A program made the translations under genes and the position numbers. From an uncultured Coriobacteriaceae bacterium (GTDB lineage: Bacteria > Actinomycetota > Coriobacteriia > Coriobacteriales > Atopobiaceae): a stretch of DNA of 64,000 nucleotides. Below the pieces are notes generated by a model, which ran no database searches, was not told where the DNA came from, and saw only the letters and a list, made by a program, of their open reading frames with translations. This document shows, in pieces, positions 28,930 to 38,201 of the stretch (position 1 is its first letter; each line of letters opens with the position of its first letter). The stretch spans positions 199,259 through 263,258 of the forward strand of contig CACZCK010000003.1 of the NCBI GenBank assembly GCA_902779675.1, read 5' to 3'.

Positions 28930-29946
28930 CTACTCGGCGTCCTTGTGCTTGGGCTCCCAGGCCTCGTAGTTCTCGTCGAAGTACGCCTTGTATGCGTTCT
29001 TTCCGCTCGCGTCGTCGTCACGCCGCAGAATCGCCATGATCTCTTCGCGCTGCGCCGCCGGATCCTGTGCGTCGACGGCCGCCTTCCATGCCGCCGACAG
29101 CGCATCCACGCGGTTGCGCAGCCAGTTGCCCAACGTCAGCAGGTTATCGCGCTCCTCGGCATAGAGGCCCGAGGTAACGTCGACCTCGTCGAGGCTGGCA
29201 ATCAGGTTGCTGACGTCGATGGCCAGCGCCTCCGCCTCCCGCTTGCCCGTGGTTCGCCCGTCGAGGTCCGACCCGAAGGCCACCTCACCGAAGAGCTCCT
29301 CGCTCTGGTCCGCGCGCTCGGCATAGCGCCCGAGCTTGCCATATGCCTCGACGAGCTGCGCCAGTGTCGCGTCGTCGCCCGAAGGCACCGCAATGACCCC
29401 CGAGCCGTCGGAGTCCTGCCCAGAAAGCGTCTCGACCGTGCCTGGGAAGCCCGCCATCGAGGTGTCCTTCTCCTTGGTGGCGCGAATCGAGTTGGCGTCC
29501 GGGTTCCAGGGGTGGGTGATCGCGAGCGCCAGACCGCACACAAAGAGCATCGACGACACTGCCGCGAGCACGAAGCGGCTGGTATGCGGCATGACCTCGA
29601 GAGCGGCCACCTTGCTGGTGGGATCGTCCTCGGGCGGGATGGCGCTCTCTATGCGCGGTATGGCGCGCGTGTCGGCCGTCTCGTCGACCTGCTCCTCCGC
29701 AGGGCCGCCCGCCTCGCTAGGCGCTGGCGCCGCCACGCTCGGGTCGGCAGGAGCACCCCATTCGCGCTCGAGGGGAAACCCGCAGCTCGGACACACTTCG
29801 TCATGCCAGCCGACCCCCGCGCCGCAGGACGGGCACCAGCGACCCTGTATGGCAGGCATGGCCATCGTAATGCCCACGCTCGCATGGCAGGCGGGACACC
29901 TCAGAGAGCCGTCAGGTATGTGCGTTGCGCAAGTCGGGCAAATCAC
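28930..29946 (-). CDS. zinc-ribbon membrane protein, function unknown
   Basis: 338 residues. Four CxxC pairs (C3/C6, C17/C20, C38/C41, C52/C55) make two zinc ribbons at the N-terminus. An Ala/Pro/Glu-rich linker, one membrane segment at about 124-144 and a helical, charged outside-facing region of about 190 residues follow. There is no catalytic motif. The layout (cytoplasmic zinc ribbons, single membrane segment, external helical domain) parallels the TPR protein two genes downstream. It starts 13 bases after acnA, so it is co-transcribed with it. Confidence 0.78.
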   Translation of the reverse strand: MICPTCATHIPDGSLRCPACHASVGITMAMPAIQGRWCPSCGAGVGWHDEVCPSCGFPLEREWGAPADPSVAAPAPSEAGGPAEEQVDETADTRAIPRIESAIPPEDDPTSKVAALEVMPHTSRFVLAAVSSMLFVCGLALAITHPWNPDANSIRATKEKDTSMAGFPGTVETLSGQDSDGSGVIAVPSGDDATLAQLVEAYGKLGRYAERADQSEELFGEVAFGSDLDGRTTGKREAEALAIDVSNLIASLDEVDVTSGLYAEERDNLLTLGNWLRNRVDALSAAWKAAVDAQDPAAQREEIMAILRRDDDASGKNAYKAYFDENYEAWEPKHKDAE

Positions 29947-29959
29947 GAGGACTCCCCCA

Positions 29960-32662
29960 CTACTCCGCCGCCAACTGGTCGAGCACGTAGGGCAGGATGC
30001 CTCCCGCTGCGACGAAGGCGCCCTCGGTGGGCGTGTCGATGCGCACCACGCACTCGAAGCTGACCTCGGTACCGTCCTGGCGCGTTGCCACGACCTCGCA
30101 GGTGCGCTTTGCCGGCAGTCCCTCGGAAACGTCGATGTCCTCGAGCGCGAAGGTCTCGGTACCGTCGAGGCCGAGCGTCTTGGCAGTCACGCCATCGGCC
30201 AGCTGCAGGGGCACGACACCCATTTGTACCAGGTTGGAGCGGTGGATGCGCTCAAAGCTCTCCGCGATCACTGCGCTCACGCCGAGCAGAGCCGGACCCT
30301 TGGCCGCCCAGTCGCGGCTCGAGCCGGAGCCGTAGAGCTTGCCGGCAACAATGACCAGCGACACGCCCGCCTGCGCGTAGCCGCTGCCCTCGTCGTAGAC
30401 TGCGTCGTAGATGGGAACGATCTCGCCGGTCAGCAGGTTGCGCGTCCAACCGCCGTTGCGTCCATCGGCAAGCTCGTTGCGCAGCTTCACGTTGGCAAAG
30501 GTTCCACGCATCATGACCTCGTGGTTGCCACGCCGTGCGCCATAGGTGTTGAAGTCCTCGCGCGCCACGCCGTGCTCGGTGAGGTAGCGACTGGCAGGGC
30601 TGTCGGCGGCGATGGAGCCAGCCGGAGAGATGTGGTCGGTGGTGACGAAGTCGCCCAGCAGCGCGAGCGCACGGGCGCCGTCGATCGAGACGACGTCGTG
30701 GGCTTCGGCGAGGTCGAAGTACGGAGCCTTGCGGATGTAGGTGGACTGCTCGTCCCAGACGTAGGTGGCGCCGTCGCCAGCCTCGATGCCCTGCCAGGCC
30801 TCAGAGCCCTCCATGAGTCCGCGGGCGCCTTCGGCGTACAGGTCGGCGGTCAGGACCTCGGACAGCACGGCATCGATCTCCGCGGTGCTGGGGAGCAGGT
30901 CGGTCAGCATGACCGGCGTGCCGTCGGAGCCCGTTCCCACGGGCTCGCGCGAGAGGTCGACGTCCATGGTGCCGACCAGCGAGTAGGCGACCACGAGGGC
31001 GGGCTGGCAGAGGAAGTTCTGAGCCACGTCGGGCGAGATGCGTCCGTCGAAGTTGCGGTTGCCCGAGAGCACGCTGGTCAGCTCCAGCGCGTCTGCAAGC
31101 GGCCTGAGGGCGGCATTGATCTCGCCAGAGTTGCCGATGCAGCTCATGCAGCCATAGCCGGTGGTGTAGAAGCCAAGCGCGAAGAGCGCGTCGGTGAGGC
31201 CGGCGCGCTGGAGCAGCAGCTCGGTCGCATGGCTGCCCGGCGCGAAGACGCGCTTGACCCAAGGCTTGGGAGTCAGGCCCCGCTCCACCGCCTTGCGCGC
31301 GAGCAGTCCCGCGGCAACCATCATCGCGGGGTCTGTCGCGGTGGTGCAGCTCGTGATGGCGGCGATAGCCAGCGTCCCGTGGCCGAGCTCGAAGGTCGCA
31401 TCGCCCACGCTCACCGTGCGGACGCCCTCGGCGACGTCGCGGCCGTGCTCGGCCAGCACGCCACGGAAGCGGTCGCGCAGGCCGGAGGGCTCCACGTAGT
31501 TGTGCGGCCTCGACGGGCCGGCGAGGCACGTGCGCACGCTGCCCAGGTCGAGCTCGATTGTGCGTGCATAGACGCGCCCGTCGGCGGGGCCATAGACGCC
31601 CTGCAGCTCGAGATATGCCCGCGCAAAGGCGACGTCGGCCTCGTCACGACCGGCGAGGTCGAGGAAGCTCATGGCCACGTCGTCAACGGGGAACAGCGTG
31701 GTGGTGGCACCGTACTCCGGCGTCATGTTGGCCACGCAGGCGCGCTGCGTGGCGGAGAGGCTGGCCACGCCCTCGCCGGTGACCTCAACCAGCGTACCCA
31801 CGACACCCTCCTCACGCAGCAGGCGCGCGACAGTGAGTGCGAGGTCCATGCCCGAGACGCCATCGGCAAGCGCACCGCTCATGCGCAGCTCGACCACGGG
31901 AGGGACAAGCATGGAGATGGGCTGGCCGAGCGCCGCAGCCTCGGCCTCGATGCCGCCGACACCCCAGCCGACGACGCCCAGGCCGTTTGCCGTAGGCGTG
32001 TGCGAGTCGGTGCCCACCAGCGTGTCGAAGCATGCCACCTCGCCGTCCGTGGCCATGGCGTCGGTGGTGACGACCTTGCAGAAGCGCTCGATGTTGAGCT
32101 GATGGCAGATGCCACCTCCGGGCGGCACGATCTCGACGTTCTGGAACGACTTGGAGGCCCACTTGAGGAAGGCGAAGCGCTCGCGGTTGCGACGCACCTC
32201 GGTCAGTTCGTTGGCCGCCGCGCAGCCGGGACAGCCAGCCTCGTCGGCAATCACCGAGTGGTCGACCACCGGCGTGCAGGGAATGCGCGGATTGACGAGC
32301 GTCGGGTCTCCCCCACGCTCCACCATGGCGTCACGCATGGCGGCGAAGTCGACGAACACGGGCACGCCCGTGAAGTCCTGGAAGAGGACGCGCGCGGGCA
32401 TGAACTCGATCTCGTCGCCCTGCTCGCCCGCAAGACCGGCCTCGACGATGCGGCCAGTCAGCTCGACCGCCTCGGCATCGGTGGCGGCACGACGCACGCA
32501 GTTCTCAAGGAGCACCACCAGCGCGCGAGGCAGGCGCGTGGCACCCGGAATGCCCGAAACATCGTAGGCGAGGCGTGTGCGTCCTCCCGCCTCGATCGCC
32601 TTGGGCGTGCGAGCGGCGATCACCGCAGAGGCGAGGGCCTTCCTGTCGATGGTCTCTGCCAT
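29960..32662 (-). CDS. acnA: aconitate hydratase A
   Basis: 4Fe-4S enzyme interconverting citrate and isocitrate. 900 residues, AcnA/IRP layout. Cluster Cys are in ITSCTTATDP and YGCMSCIGNSG; FDTLVGTDSHTPTANGLG, RNFDGRI and YGSGSSRDWAAKGP are diagnostic. In a fermentative organism it most likely supports glutamate synthesis through a partial TCA cycle (inference). It lies 14 bases after the P-type ATPase gene. Confidence 0.97.
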   Translation of the reverse strand: MAETIDRKALASAVIAARTPKAIEAGGRTRLAYDVSGIPGATRLPRALVVLLENCVRRAATDAEAVELTGRIVEAGLAGEQGDEIEFMPARVLFQDFTGVPVFVDFAAMRDAMVERGGDPTLVNPRIPCTPVVDHSVIADEAGCPGCAAANELTEVRRNRERFAFLKWASKSFQNVEIVPPGGGICHQLNIERFCKVVTTDAMATDGEVACFDTLVGTDSHTPTANGLGVVGWGVGGIEAEAAALGQPISMLVPPVVELRMSGALADGVSGMDLALTVARLLREEGVVGTLVEVTGEGVASLSATQRACVANMTPEYGATTTLFPVDDVAMSFLDLAGRDEADVAFARAYLELQGVYGPADGRVYARTIELDLGSVRTCLAGPSRPHNYVEPSGLRDRFRGVLAEHGRDVAEGVRTVSVGDATFELGHGTLAIAAITSCTTATDPAMMVAAGLLARKAVERGLTPKPWVKRVFAPGSHATELLLQRAGLTDALFALGFYTTGYGCMSCIGNSGEINAALRPLADALELTSVLSGNRNFDGRISPDVAQNFLCQPALVVAYSLVGTMDVDLSREPVGTGSDGTPVMLTDLLPSTAEIDAVLSEVLTADLYAEGARGLMEGSEAWQGIEAGDGATYVWDEQSTYIRKAPYFDLAEAHDVVSIDGARALALLGDFVTTDHISPAGSIAADSPASRYLTEHGVAREDFNTYGARRGNHEVMMRGTFANVKLRNELADGRNGGWTRNLLTGEIVPIYDAVYDEGSGYAQAGVSLVIVAGKLYGSGSSRDWAAKGPALLGVSAVIAESFERIHRSNLVQMGVVPLQLADGVTAKTLGLDGTETFALEDIDVSEGLPAKRTCEVVATRQDGTEVSFECVVRIDTPTEGAFVAAGGILPYVLDQLAAE

Positions 32663-32676
32663 GTCTCTCTCCTCTC

Positions 32677-35067
32677 TCAGGCGCGCATCCCCGGCGCGCG
32701 AAGGCCGTCCCAGAGGGACTTTGCCTTGGTCGTCGAATAGTTATAGGCCCAGCCAAAGCCGAGCACCGCTGCGGCCACGATGGCCAAGCAGCACAGCCCC
32801 TCGGTGACGGTCAGGGGGACCACGCCAAAGAAGCCGGTAAAGAGGGTGCATCCAAGCACCACGTAACACACGCAGAAGGCAAGCAGGATCCCGCGCAGCA
32901 CGGTGATGGGTTGCGCGATGCGATAGATGAGTGCGATGCCCACGGCGGCCGTGAGCAGCATGCAGCAGGTGGAGACCTCCTCGAAGCCACCTCCCAGCCC
33001 GCGCTCGACAATCAGCATGGCAAAGAGCCCCACCGCGATTGAGACGGATGCCGGCATCGAGCGCGCGAGAACGTTGGTGAGGAACCTCCCGCGCACCAGT
33101 TCGCGATTGGGCTCGAGGGCCAGCGCAAACGAAGGGATGCCGATGATGGCCGTGGAGACGAGCGACATCTGGATCGGCAGCAGCGGGAAGGGCGGCATGA
33201 ACACGCACACCAGCGCGAGCGCCGCCGAGTAGACGGTCTTCATGAGGAACAGCGCCGCAGAGCGTTGCAGATTGTTGATGGAGCGGCGCCCCTCGGCCAC
33301 CACCTCGGGCATGTGTGCGAAGTCGCTGTCGGCGAGCACGATGTCGGCCACGTTACGCGCCGCGGCCGACCCCGACGCCATGGCAACCGAGCAGTTGGCC
33401 TCCTTGAGCGCGAGGATGTCGTTGACGCCGTCACCGGTCATGGCCACCGTGTGGCCCTCGGCACGCAGGCACTTGACGAGCTCGCGCTTGATGGTGGGGG
33501 TGACGCGTCCGAACACGCGCCGCGAGCGCACTGCCTCGGCGATCTCCTCCTCGCTCTCGAGGAAGGTCGCATCCACCCACTTCTGGGCGTCGGGGACGCC
33601 CACCGTCTCGGCGATGGCCGACACCGTCATGGGGTCGTCACCCGAGATCACGCGGATGTCCACGCCCTGCTCGACGAAGTAGGCCATGGTGTCGCGCGCC
33701 GTGGCACGAATCTCGTCGCGAATGCCTAAAAAGCCCAGCACACGCGGGAGACCCTGGGGTCTGCCGTCATCATCGAACCCATCGATCTGCGCCACCACAA
33801 GCACACGCTCGAGGCGATCGAACGAGCGAACGAGGTCCTCGTAGTGCATGTAGTTGGCACCGAGCACGAACTGGCCGGCACCAAGCACGAACGAGCGCCC
33901 GTCCTCGGTCACGCAGCCCGAGAGCTTGGTGGACGACGAGAAGGGGATGCCACGTGCGCAGGCGAGGCCGTCATAGCCCTCGCGCTCGCCATAGGCCAGG
34001 ATGGCGCGGGCCGTGTCGTTGGCATCGGAGGCGTTGGCCTTGACCACGCTGACGGCGGCATCGACCACCTGCTCGCGCGTCGCGTCACCGTAGGGCCGCA
34101 CGTCGGCGAGCTCCATGGCGCCCGTGGTGATCGTGCCCGTCTTATCGAGGCAGAGCACGTCGACGCGCGCGAGCGTCTCCACGCAGTAGGCCTGCTGCAC
34201 GAGCACCTGGCGCGCACCCAGGCGCGTCGTGGCGATGGCAAGCACCGACGAGGTGAGCAGCACGAGCCCCTGAGGGATCATGCCCACCACGGCAGCGACC
34301 GTGGTCAGGATGGCGGAGTTGGTGTCCATGGCGTCAGAGAGCACCGAGCGCATGAACAGGGCGATCCCGATGGGCACGAGCGCGAGCGTCGATGCGCGGA
34401 TGATCCAGTTGAGCGTGTCGCGGATCTCGGAGGTGATGGCCTTGACGAACTTCGCCTCGTCGTTGATGCGCGAGGCGTAGCTGTCGAGGCCCACGTTGGT
34501 GGCACGGAACACCAGGGAGCCCGAGTCGACGAACGAGCCGGAGAGCACCTCGTCGTCGGGAACCTTGGGAATGGCGTCGGACTCGCCGGTGAGCAGGCTC
34601 TCGTTCATGGCAGCGGAGCCATACACCACCACGCCGTCGGCGGGCACCTGGTCGCCGCGAGATATGCGCACCAGGTCGTCGCACACGACCTCCTCCATTG
34701 AAATGGCGCGCTCCTCGCCGTTGCGAATGACGGTGACGTCGGAGGCCGTGATGATGGTGAGGCGGTCGACCATGCGCTTGGCGCGCAGCTCTTGCACGAT
34801 GCCGATGACGAGGTTGGAGAGCACGACGCCCATGAACAGCATATTGCGGTACTGCCCCGTGATGATCACCAGGACGGCGAGGCACAGGTTGACGGCGTTG
34901 AAGAACGTGAACGTGTGCTCTCGCATGATCTGTGCCACCGACTTGGTCTTGACGTCGGCGTTCGTGTTCACCTTGCCCTGCCGAACCCGCTCGGCTACCT
35001 CCTGGTCGGAGAGACCGACCAGCGTATCGGGAAGGCCGTCACCGGCTGCCGACCCTCGTGGCTGCAT
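32677..35067 (-). CDS. cation-transporting P-type ATPase (CtpE-like)
   Basis: 796-residue ion pump with about ten membrane segments. TGES at 160-163 (actuator), phosphorylated Asp D308 in CLDKTGT, and hinge TGDGVNDILALKEA are intact. There is no N-terminal metal-binding domain, so it is not a CPx heavy-metal pump. In the fourth membrane segment the usual PEGL reads PQGL (265-268). Length and architecture fit the CtpE group, known for calcium uptake in mycobacteria; the ion here is inference. ATG 35067 follows GGAGG. Confidence 0.88.
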   Translation of the reverse strand: MQPRGSAAGDGLPDTLVGLSDQEVAERVRQGKVNTNADVKTKSVAQIMREHTFTFFNAVNLCLAVLVIITGQYRNMLFMGVVLSNLVIGIVQELRAKRMVDRLTIITASDVTVIRNGEERAISMEEVVCDDLVRISRGDQVPADGVVVYGSAAMNESLLTGESDAIPKVPDDEVLSGSFVDSGSLVFRATNVGLDSYASRINDEAKFVKAITSEIRDTLNWIIRASTLALVPIGIALFMRSVLSDAMDTNSAILTTVAAVVGMIPQGLVLLTSSVLAIATTRLGARQVLVQQAYCVETLARVDVLCLDKTGTITTGAMELADVRPYGDATREQVVDAAVSVVKANASDANDTARAILAYGEREGYDGLACARGIPFSSSTKLSGCVTEDGRSFVLGAGQFVLGANYMHYEDLVRSFDRLERVLVVAQIDGFDDDGRPQGLPRVLGFLGIRDEIRATARDTMAYFVEQGVDIRVISGDDPMTVSAIAETVGVPDAQKWVDATFLESEEEIAEAVRSRRVFGRVTPTIKRELVKCLRAEGHTVAMTGDGVNDILALKEANCSVAMASGSAAARNVADIVLADSDFAHMPEVVAEGRRSINNLQRSAALFLMKTVYSAALALVCVFMPPFPLLPIQMSLVSTAIIGIPSFALALEPNRELVRGRFLTNVLARSMPASVSIAVGLFAMLIVERGLGGGFEEVSTCCMLLTAAVGIALIYRIAQPITVLRGILLAFCVCYVVLGCTLFTGFFGVVPLTVTEGLCCLAIVAAAVLGFGWAYNYSTTKAKSLWDGLRAPGMRA

Positions 35068-35175
35068 ACATACCTCCGCTTTCCCTACCCTCGGCCTCGC
35101 GGCCATAGCCCTATATTGTACGCGAAGGCGGCCACACCTTGCCCAATCGTGGCAATCTCGCAACTTTGCCACGGC

Positions 35176-35206
35176 TTGCCCCGCAGCTGGAATTTGTGGC
35201 TATAAT
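35176..35206 (+). promoter_or_regulatory. promoter of tRNA-Arg
   Basis: Consensus -10 TATAAT at 35201-35206, nine bases before the tRNA. TTGCCC at 35176-35181 is the best -35, though the 19-base spacing is long. Confidence 0.6.
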
Positions 35207-35215
35207 GATGCGCAC

Positions 35216-35292
35216 GCCCTCTTAGCTCAGTGGATCAGAGCGTTCGCCTCCGGAGCGAAAGGTCGCAGGTTCGAACCCTGTAGAGGGCACCA
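35216..35292 (+). tRNA. tRNA-Arg (anticodon CCG)
   Basis: Cloverleaf folds completely: acceptor GCCCTCT/AGAGGGC, D arm GCTC/GAGC, anticodon stem TTCGC/GCGAA with loop CTCCGGA (anticodon CCG, reads CGG), T arm GCAGG-TTCGAAC-CCTGT, discriminator A and an encoded CCA end. Flanked by a TATAAT promoter and a terminator. Confidence 0.97.
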
Positions 35293-35923
35293 TCGCAAAA
35301 CCGCAGGTCAACGGGCATATCCGTTGGCCTGTTTGCATATGCTCCTCGTCCACCCATACAGCCCGCGTTCCAGAGCGATCCAGTCCCCGCTCAGTCGCCC
35401 ACCCGTAGCGCCGCCGAAGTGCTTGGGCCCTCCTCCATCGATGGGTGCACTCTCATGCTCGTGCTTTGCGTTGACAGACACGCGTTTGCCTCGAAGCGTG
35501 TGCCCGTCAGGCCAAAGGGCGATCGGCATGTGTGCCTTCTCGCCCCACAACCCGCTCACGCGGCATAAGGCCTGCCCTACGAGGCGCAAAAATGCATACT
35601 CCAACTGGGTTATTGAATCAGATTGTGTGGCTCGAGCGCTCGTGTCCAGCTCATACACCCGTCGCAGGCCATCCCGCAAGGAGCGCATCCATCCTCGTAT
35701 CCAATGCCTTGCCCCGGCGCCAGCGATTCACCGCCTACCGAAAATCGCGAACGGCAGCGGCGCACATACATCCAATTACCGACGCAGCACCCCAACGGCA
35801 GGAAAAAGCAGGCTGCAGGGTGTAAGAATGCTCCTTGTACAGGCCTCGAGCTTGTCTGTCGGCATGCCTCAAGCAAGGCACGCATCGCACGAGCCCGAAC
35901 GACTCACAGCAAGGAGCACAACC
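35293..35923. other. gene-poor stretch between tRNA-Arg and ppaC
   Basis: Apart from the tRNA terminator and the ppaC ribosome-binding site (AAGGAG at 35911), no convincing gene is seen in 630 bases. The longest open frame (35688-35308, minus, 126 codons) matches no family I know and has less GC-biased third positions than its neighbours. Tracts 3' of tRNA genes are common integration scars, but no integrase fragment or repeated tRNA end was found here. Confidence 0.5.
35304..35334 (+). terminator. terminator of tRNA-Arg
   Basis: CAGGTCAACGG, loop GCATAT, CCGTTGGCCTG (11 pairs including one G-U), then TTT. It begins 12 bases after the tRNA CCA end. Confidence 0.75.
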
Positions 35924-37591
35924 ATGGCAGAAGCGATCCGCAAGGTCAACGTGGTCGGCCACCAGCACCCCGACACCGACAGCATCTGCGCAGCCATCAG
36001 CTACGCCCACCTCAAGAACGTCCTCGGTGGCAGCGAGTACGAGGCGCGTCGTGCGGGCACCATCAACCGCGAGACGGCCTTCGTCCTCAAGTACTTCGGC
36101 TTCGAGGAGCCCCGCCTCATCACCACGCTGACCCCTCAGATCAAGGATGTCACCTATCGCAAGGCCGAGGGCATCGACCCCGAGACCAGCCTCTCCACGG
36201 CATGGAACCTCATGCGCAACGAGAACACCTCCACGCTGTGCGTCACCGACGACAACGGCGGCCTGCTCGGCCTCATCGCCGTCAAGGACGTCGCCAACGC
36301 CAACATGGACATCCTCGACAACACCGTGCTCGCCGAGTCGCACACCCGCTACAAGAACATCGTCAGCACGCTTGGTGGCGAGATGCTCGTGGGCGACATC
36401 AACGGCGTCGTTCCCGATGGCCATGTTATCGTGGGCACCTCCCCCGAGATGATGGAGGACAGCATCCAGGAGGGTGACGTCGTTCTGTGCACCAACCGCT
36501 ACGAGACCCAGCGCTTTGCCGTCGAGGCGGGCGCCGGCTGCCTCATCGTCTGCCACAGCGCCAAGGTCTCGGGCGTCGTGCGCTCTGCCGCCGAGGAGCG
36601 CGGCTGCGCCATCATCACCACCCCGTACGACACCTACGCCTCCGCGCGCCTCATCACCATGTCGGTGCCCGTGCGCGCCAAGATGCTCGGCGCCGACAAG
36701 GTCGACCGCTTCTCCGTCAACACGGCCATCGACGATGCGCAGAAGGTCATGGCCCGCACCCAGCATCGCTTCTTCCCCGTCATCGACGAGAGCGGCAACT
36801 ACGCCGGCATCGTGAGCACTCCCGACCTGCTCAACCCACGCAAGAAGCACGTCATCCTGGTCGACCACAACGAGCGCAGCCAGTCGGTCGAGGGCCGTGA
36901 GCAGGCCGAGATCCTCGAGATCATCGACCATCACCGCGTGGCCAACATCGAGACCTCCAACCCCGTCTACTTCCGCAACGTGCCGGTCGGCTGCACCTGC
37001 ACCATCATCTACGACATCTACGAGGAGAACGGCGTCGAGATCCCCAAGAACATCGCGGGCATCATGATGAGCGCCATCCTCTCCGACACGCTTTGCTTCC
37101 GCTCCCCCACCTGCACCCCGCGCGACGTCTTCGTGGGCAAGCGTCTTGCCGAGATCTGCGGCGAGGACTGCGAGGAGTTCGCCGACAAGATGTTCGACGC
37201 CGGCGCCGACCTCACCGGCCGTACCGCTGACGAGGTCTTCAACTCCGACTTCAAGGTGTTCAGCCGCGGCAACGTTCGTTTTGGCGTGGGTCAGGGCTCC
37301 TTCATGACCGAGGCCAGCCGCAAGGCAGCCGAGGCTCTCGTGGGCCCGTACCTCGAGGATGGAGCCAAGGTCAACGAGCTGCCCATGGTGTTCTACCTCT
37401 TCACCGACGTGAAGACCCAGACCTCCGACATGCTCTACTGGGGCGCCGCGGCCGAGGAGATCGCTGCCAAGGCCTTTAACGTGACTCCCGAGGACGGCAT
37501 CGCCGTGCTCAAGGGCGTCGTCAGTCGCAAGAAGCAGGTCATTCCGGCCCTTATGGCCACCCTCCAGCGCATGCAGGAGGAGCAGGAGTAG
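35924..37591 (+). CDS. ppaC: manganese-dependent inorganic pyrophosphatase with CBS-DRTGG regulatory insert
   Basis: Family II pyrophosphatase of 555 residues. DHH-domain metal ligands are in GHQHPDTDSICAAI, VDHNERSQ and IDHHRVANIE, followed by the DHHA2 domain in the C-terminal third. Between the first motif and the rest of the DHH domain sits a roughly 240-residue CBS-DRTGG-CBS insert (STLCVTDDNGGLLGLIAVKD; RFFPVIDESGNYAGIVSTPD). In characterised relatives that insert binds adenine nucleotides and diadenosine polyphosphates and tunes activity. ATG 35924 has AAGGAG seven bases upstream. Confidence 0.95.
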   Translation: MAEAIRKVNVVGHQHPDTDSICAAISYAHLKNVLGGSEYEARRAGTINRETAFVLKYFGFEEPRLITTLTPQIKDVTYRKAEGIDPETSLSTAWNLMRNENTSTLCVTDDNGGLLGLIAVKDVANANMDILDNTVLAESHTRYKNIVSTLGGEMLVGDINGVVPDGHVIVGTSPEMMEDSIQEGDVVLCTNRYETQRFAVEAGAGCLIVCHSAKVSGVVRSAAEERGCAIITTPYDTYASARLITMSVPVRAKMLGADKVDRFSVNTAIDDAQKVMARTQHRFFPVIDESGNYAGIVSTPDLLNPRKKHVILVDHNERSQSVEGREQAEILEIIDHHRVANIETSNPVYFRNVPVGCTCTIIYDIYEENGVEIPKNIAGIMMSAILSDTLCFRSPTCTPRDVFVGKRLAEICGEDCEEFADKMFDAGADLTGRTADEVFNSDFKVFSRGNVRFGVGQGSFMTEASRKAAEALVGPYLEDGAKVNELPMVFYLFTDVKTQTSDMLYWGAAAEEIAAKAFNVTPEDGIAVLKGVVSRKKQVIPALMATLQRMQEEQE

Positions 37592-37618
37592 CCGCTCGCT
37601 CCCATATGCAATCTTTTC

Positions 37619-37650
37619 GGGGAGGGCCCATCACAGGACCCTCCCCTTTC
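37619..37650 (+). terminator. terminator after ppaC
   Basis: GGGGAGGGCCC, loop ATCACA, GGACCCTCCCC with one internal mismatch, followed by TTTCTC. It also lies just past the end of the decayed DAHP synthase on the other strand, so it may act both ways. Confidence 0.75.
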
Positions 37651-37655
37651 TCATG

Positions 37656-38019
37656 CTAGGCGAGCTCCGCCATCTCGAGCAGCAGTGCCTCGATCTTCTC
37701 CCAGCCGAGGCAGGGATCGGTGATGGACTTGCCGAACACGCCACCGCCGATCTCCTGGCGGCCGTCCTCCAGGTAGCTCTCAATCATGAAGCCACGGAAG
37801 ATCCTGCGGATGTCGGGTGGTCGCGTACTCGAGCACGGCGTCCTCGCGGTCGGCCGAGCAGGGACCGATGACCACCAGCAGCTTGTCGGACGCACCCTTC
37901 ATGACATCGGACACGACTCTATCAAAGTGAACCTTGCGCTCCGTCATTGCGTACGAGAGGGGCATGCCCTCACGAATCTCCATGGGGATGGGCAGACGAC
38001 GCTTGAAGTTAAAAGACAA
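37656..38019 (-). pseudogene. remnant of AroG-type (class I-alpha) DAHP synthase with large internal deletion
   Basis: The first 66 codons from TTG 38019 (GGAGG upstream) read MSFNFKRRLPIPMEIREG to KLLVVIGPCSADREDAVLEYA, the N-terminus of the AroF/G/H family. The frame then shifts at about 37820, and the last 50-odd codons (RGFMIESYLEDGRQE; FGKSITDPCLGWEKIEALL) are the C-terminus of the same family. Full proteins have about 350 residues, so roughly 230 codons are missing. The TIM-barrel core and nearly all active-site residues are gone, and it cannot make an enzyme. A different DAHP synthase (aroF) starts 250 bases away on the other strand. Confidence 0.88.
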
Positions 38020-38201
38020 GGCTTACCTCCCAGATCTGCGGCGGGCACCGCCCTCGGCACAGACTGGTAGTATGGCGTCTTATGTCGTATTGCTTCGTCT
38101 TTGTCTTCGAGAATATCCTGCACGCGTCGGCGACACCACCGAAATCGCAGCTCACGCGCTGCGAACGGACATGGTAACAGTAGGTTAACGCCTGTTTGCC
38201 A

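Noticed and set aside
29336..32740. 1134-codon open frame opposite acnA and the zinc-ribbon gene
   Set aside because: Shadow of acnA; long stop-free antisense frames are expected with strongly GC-biased third positions.
35308..35688. 126-codon minus-strand open frame next to tRNA-Arg
   Set aside because: No family motif, no good ribosome-binding site, and codon bias unlike neighbours; kept only as part of the gene-poor stretch.
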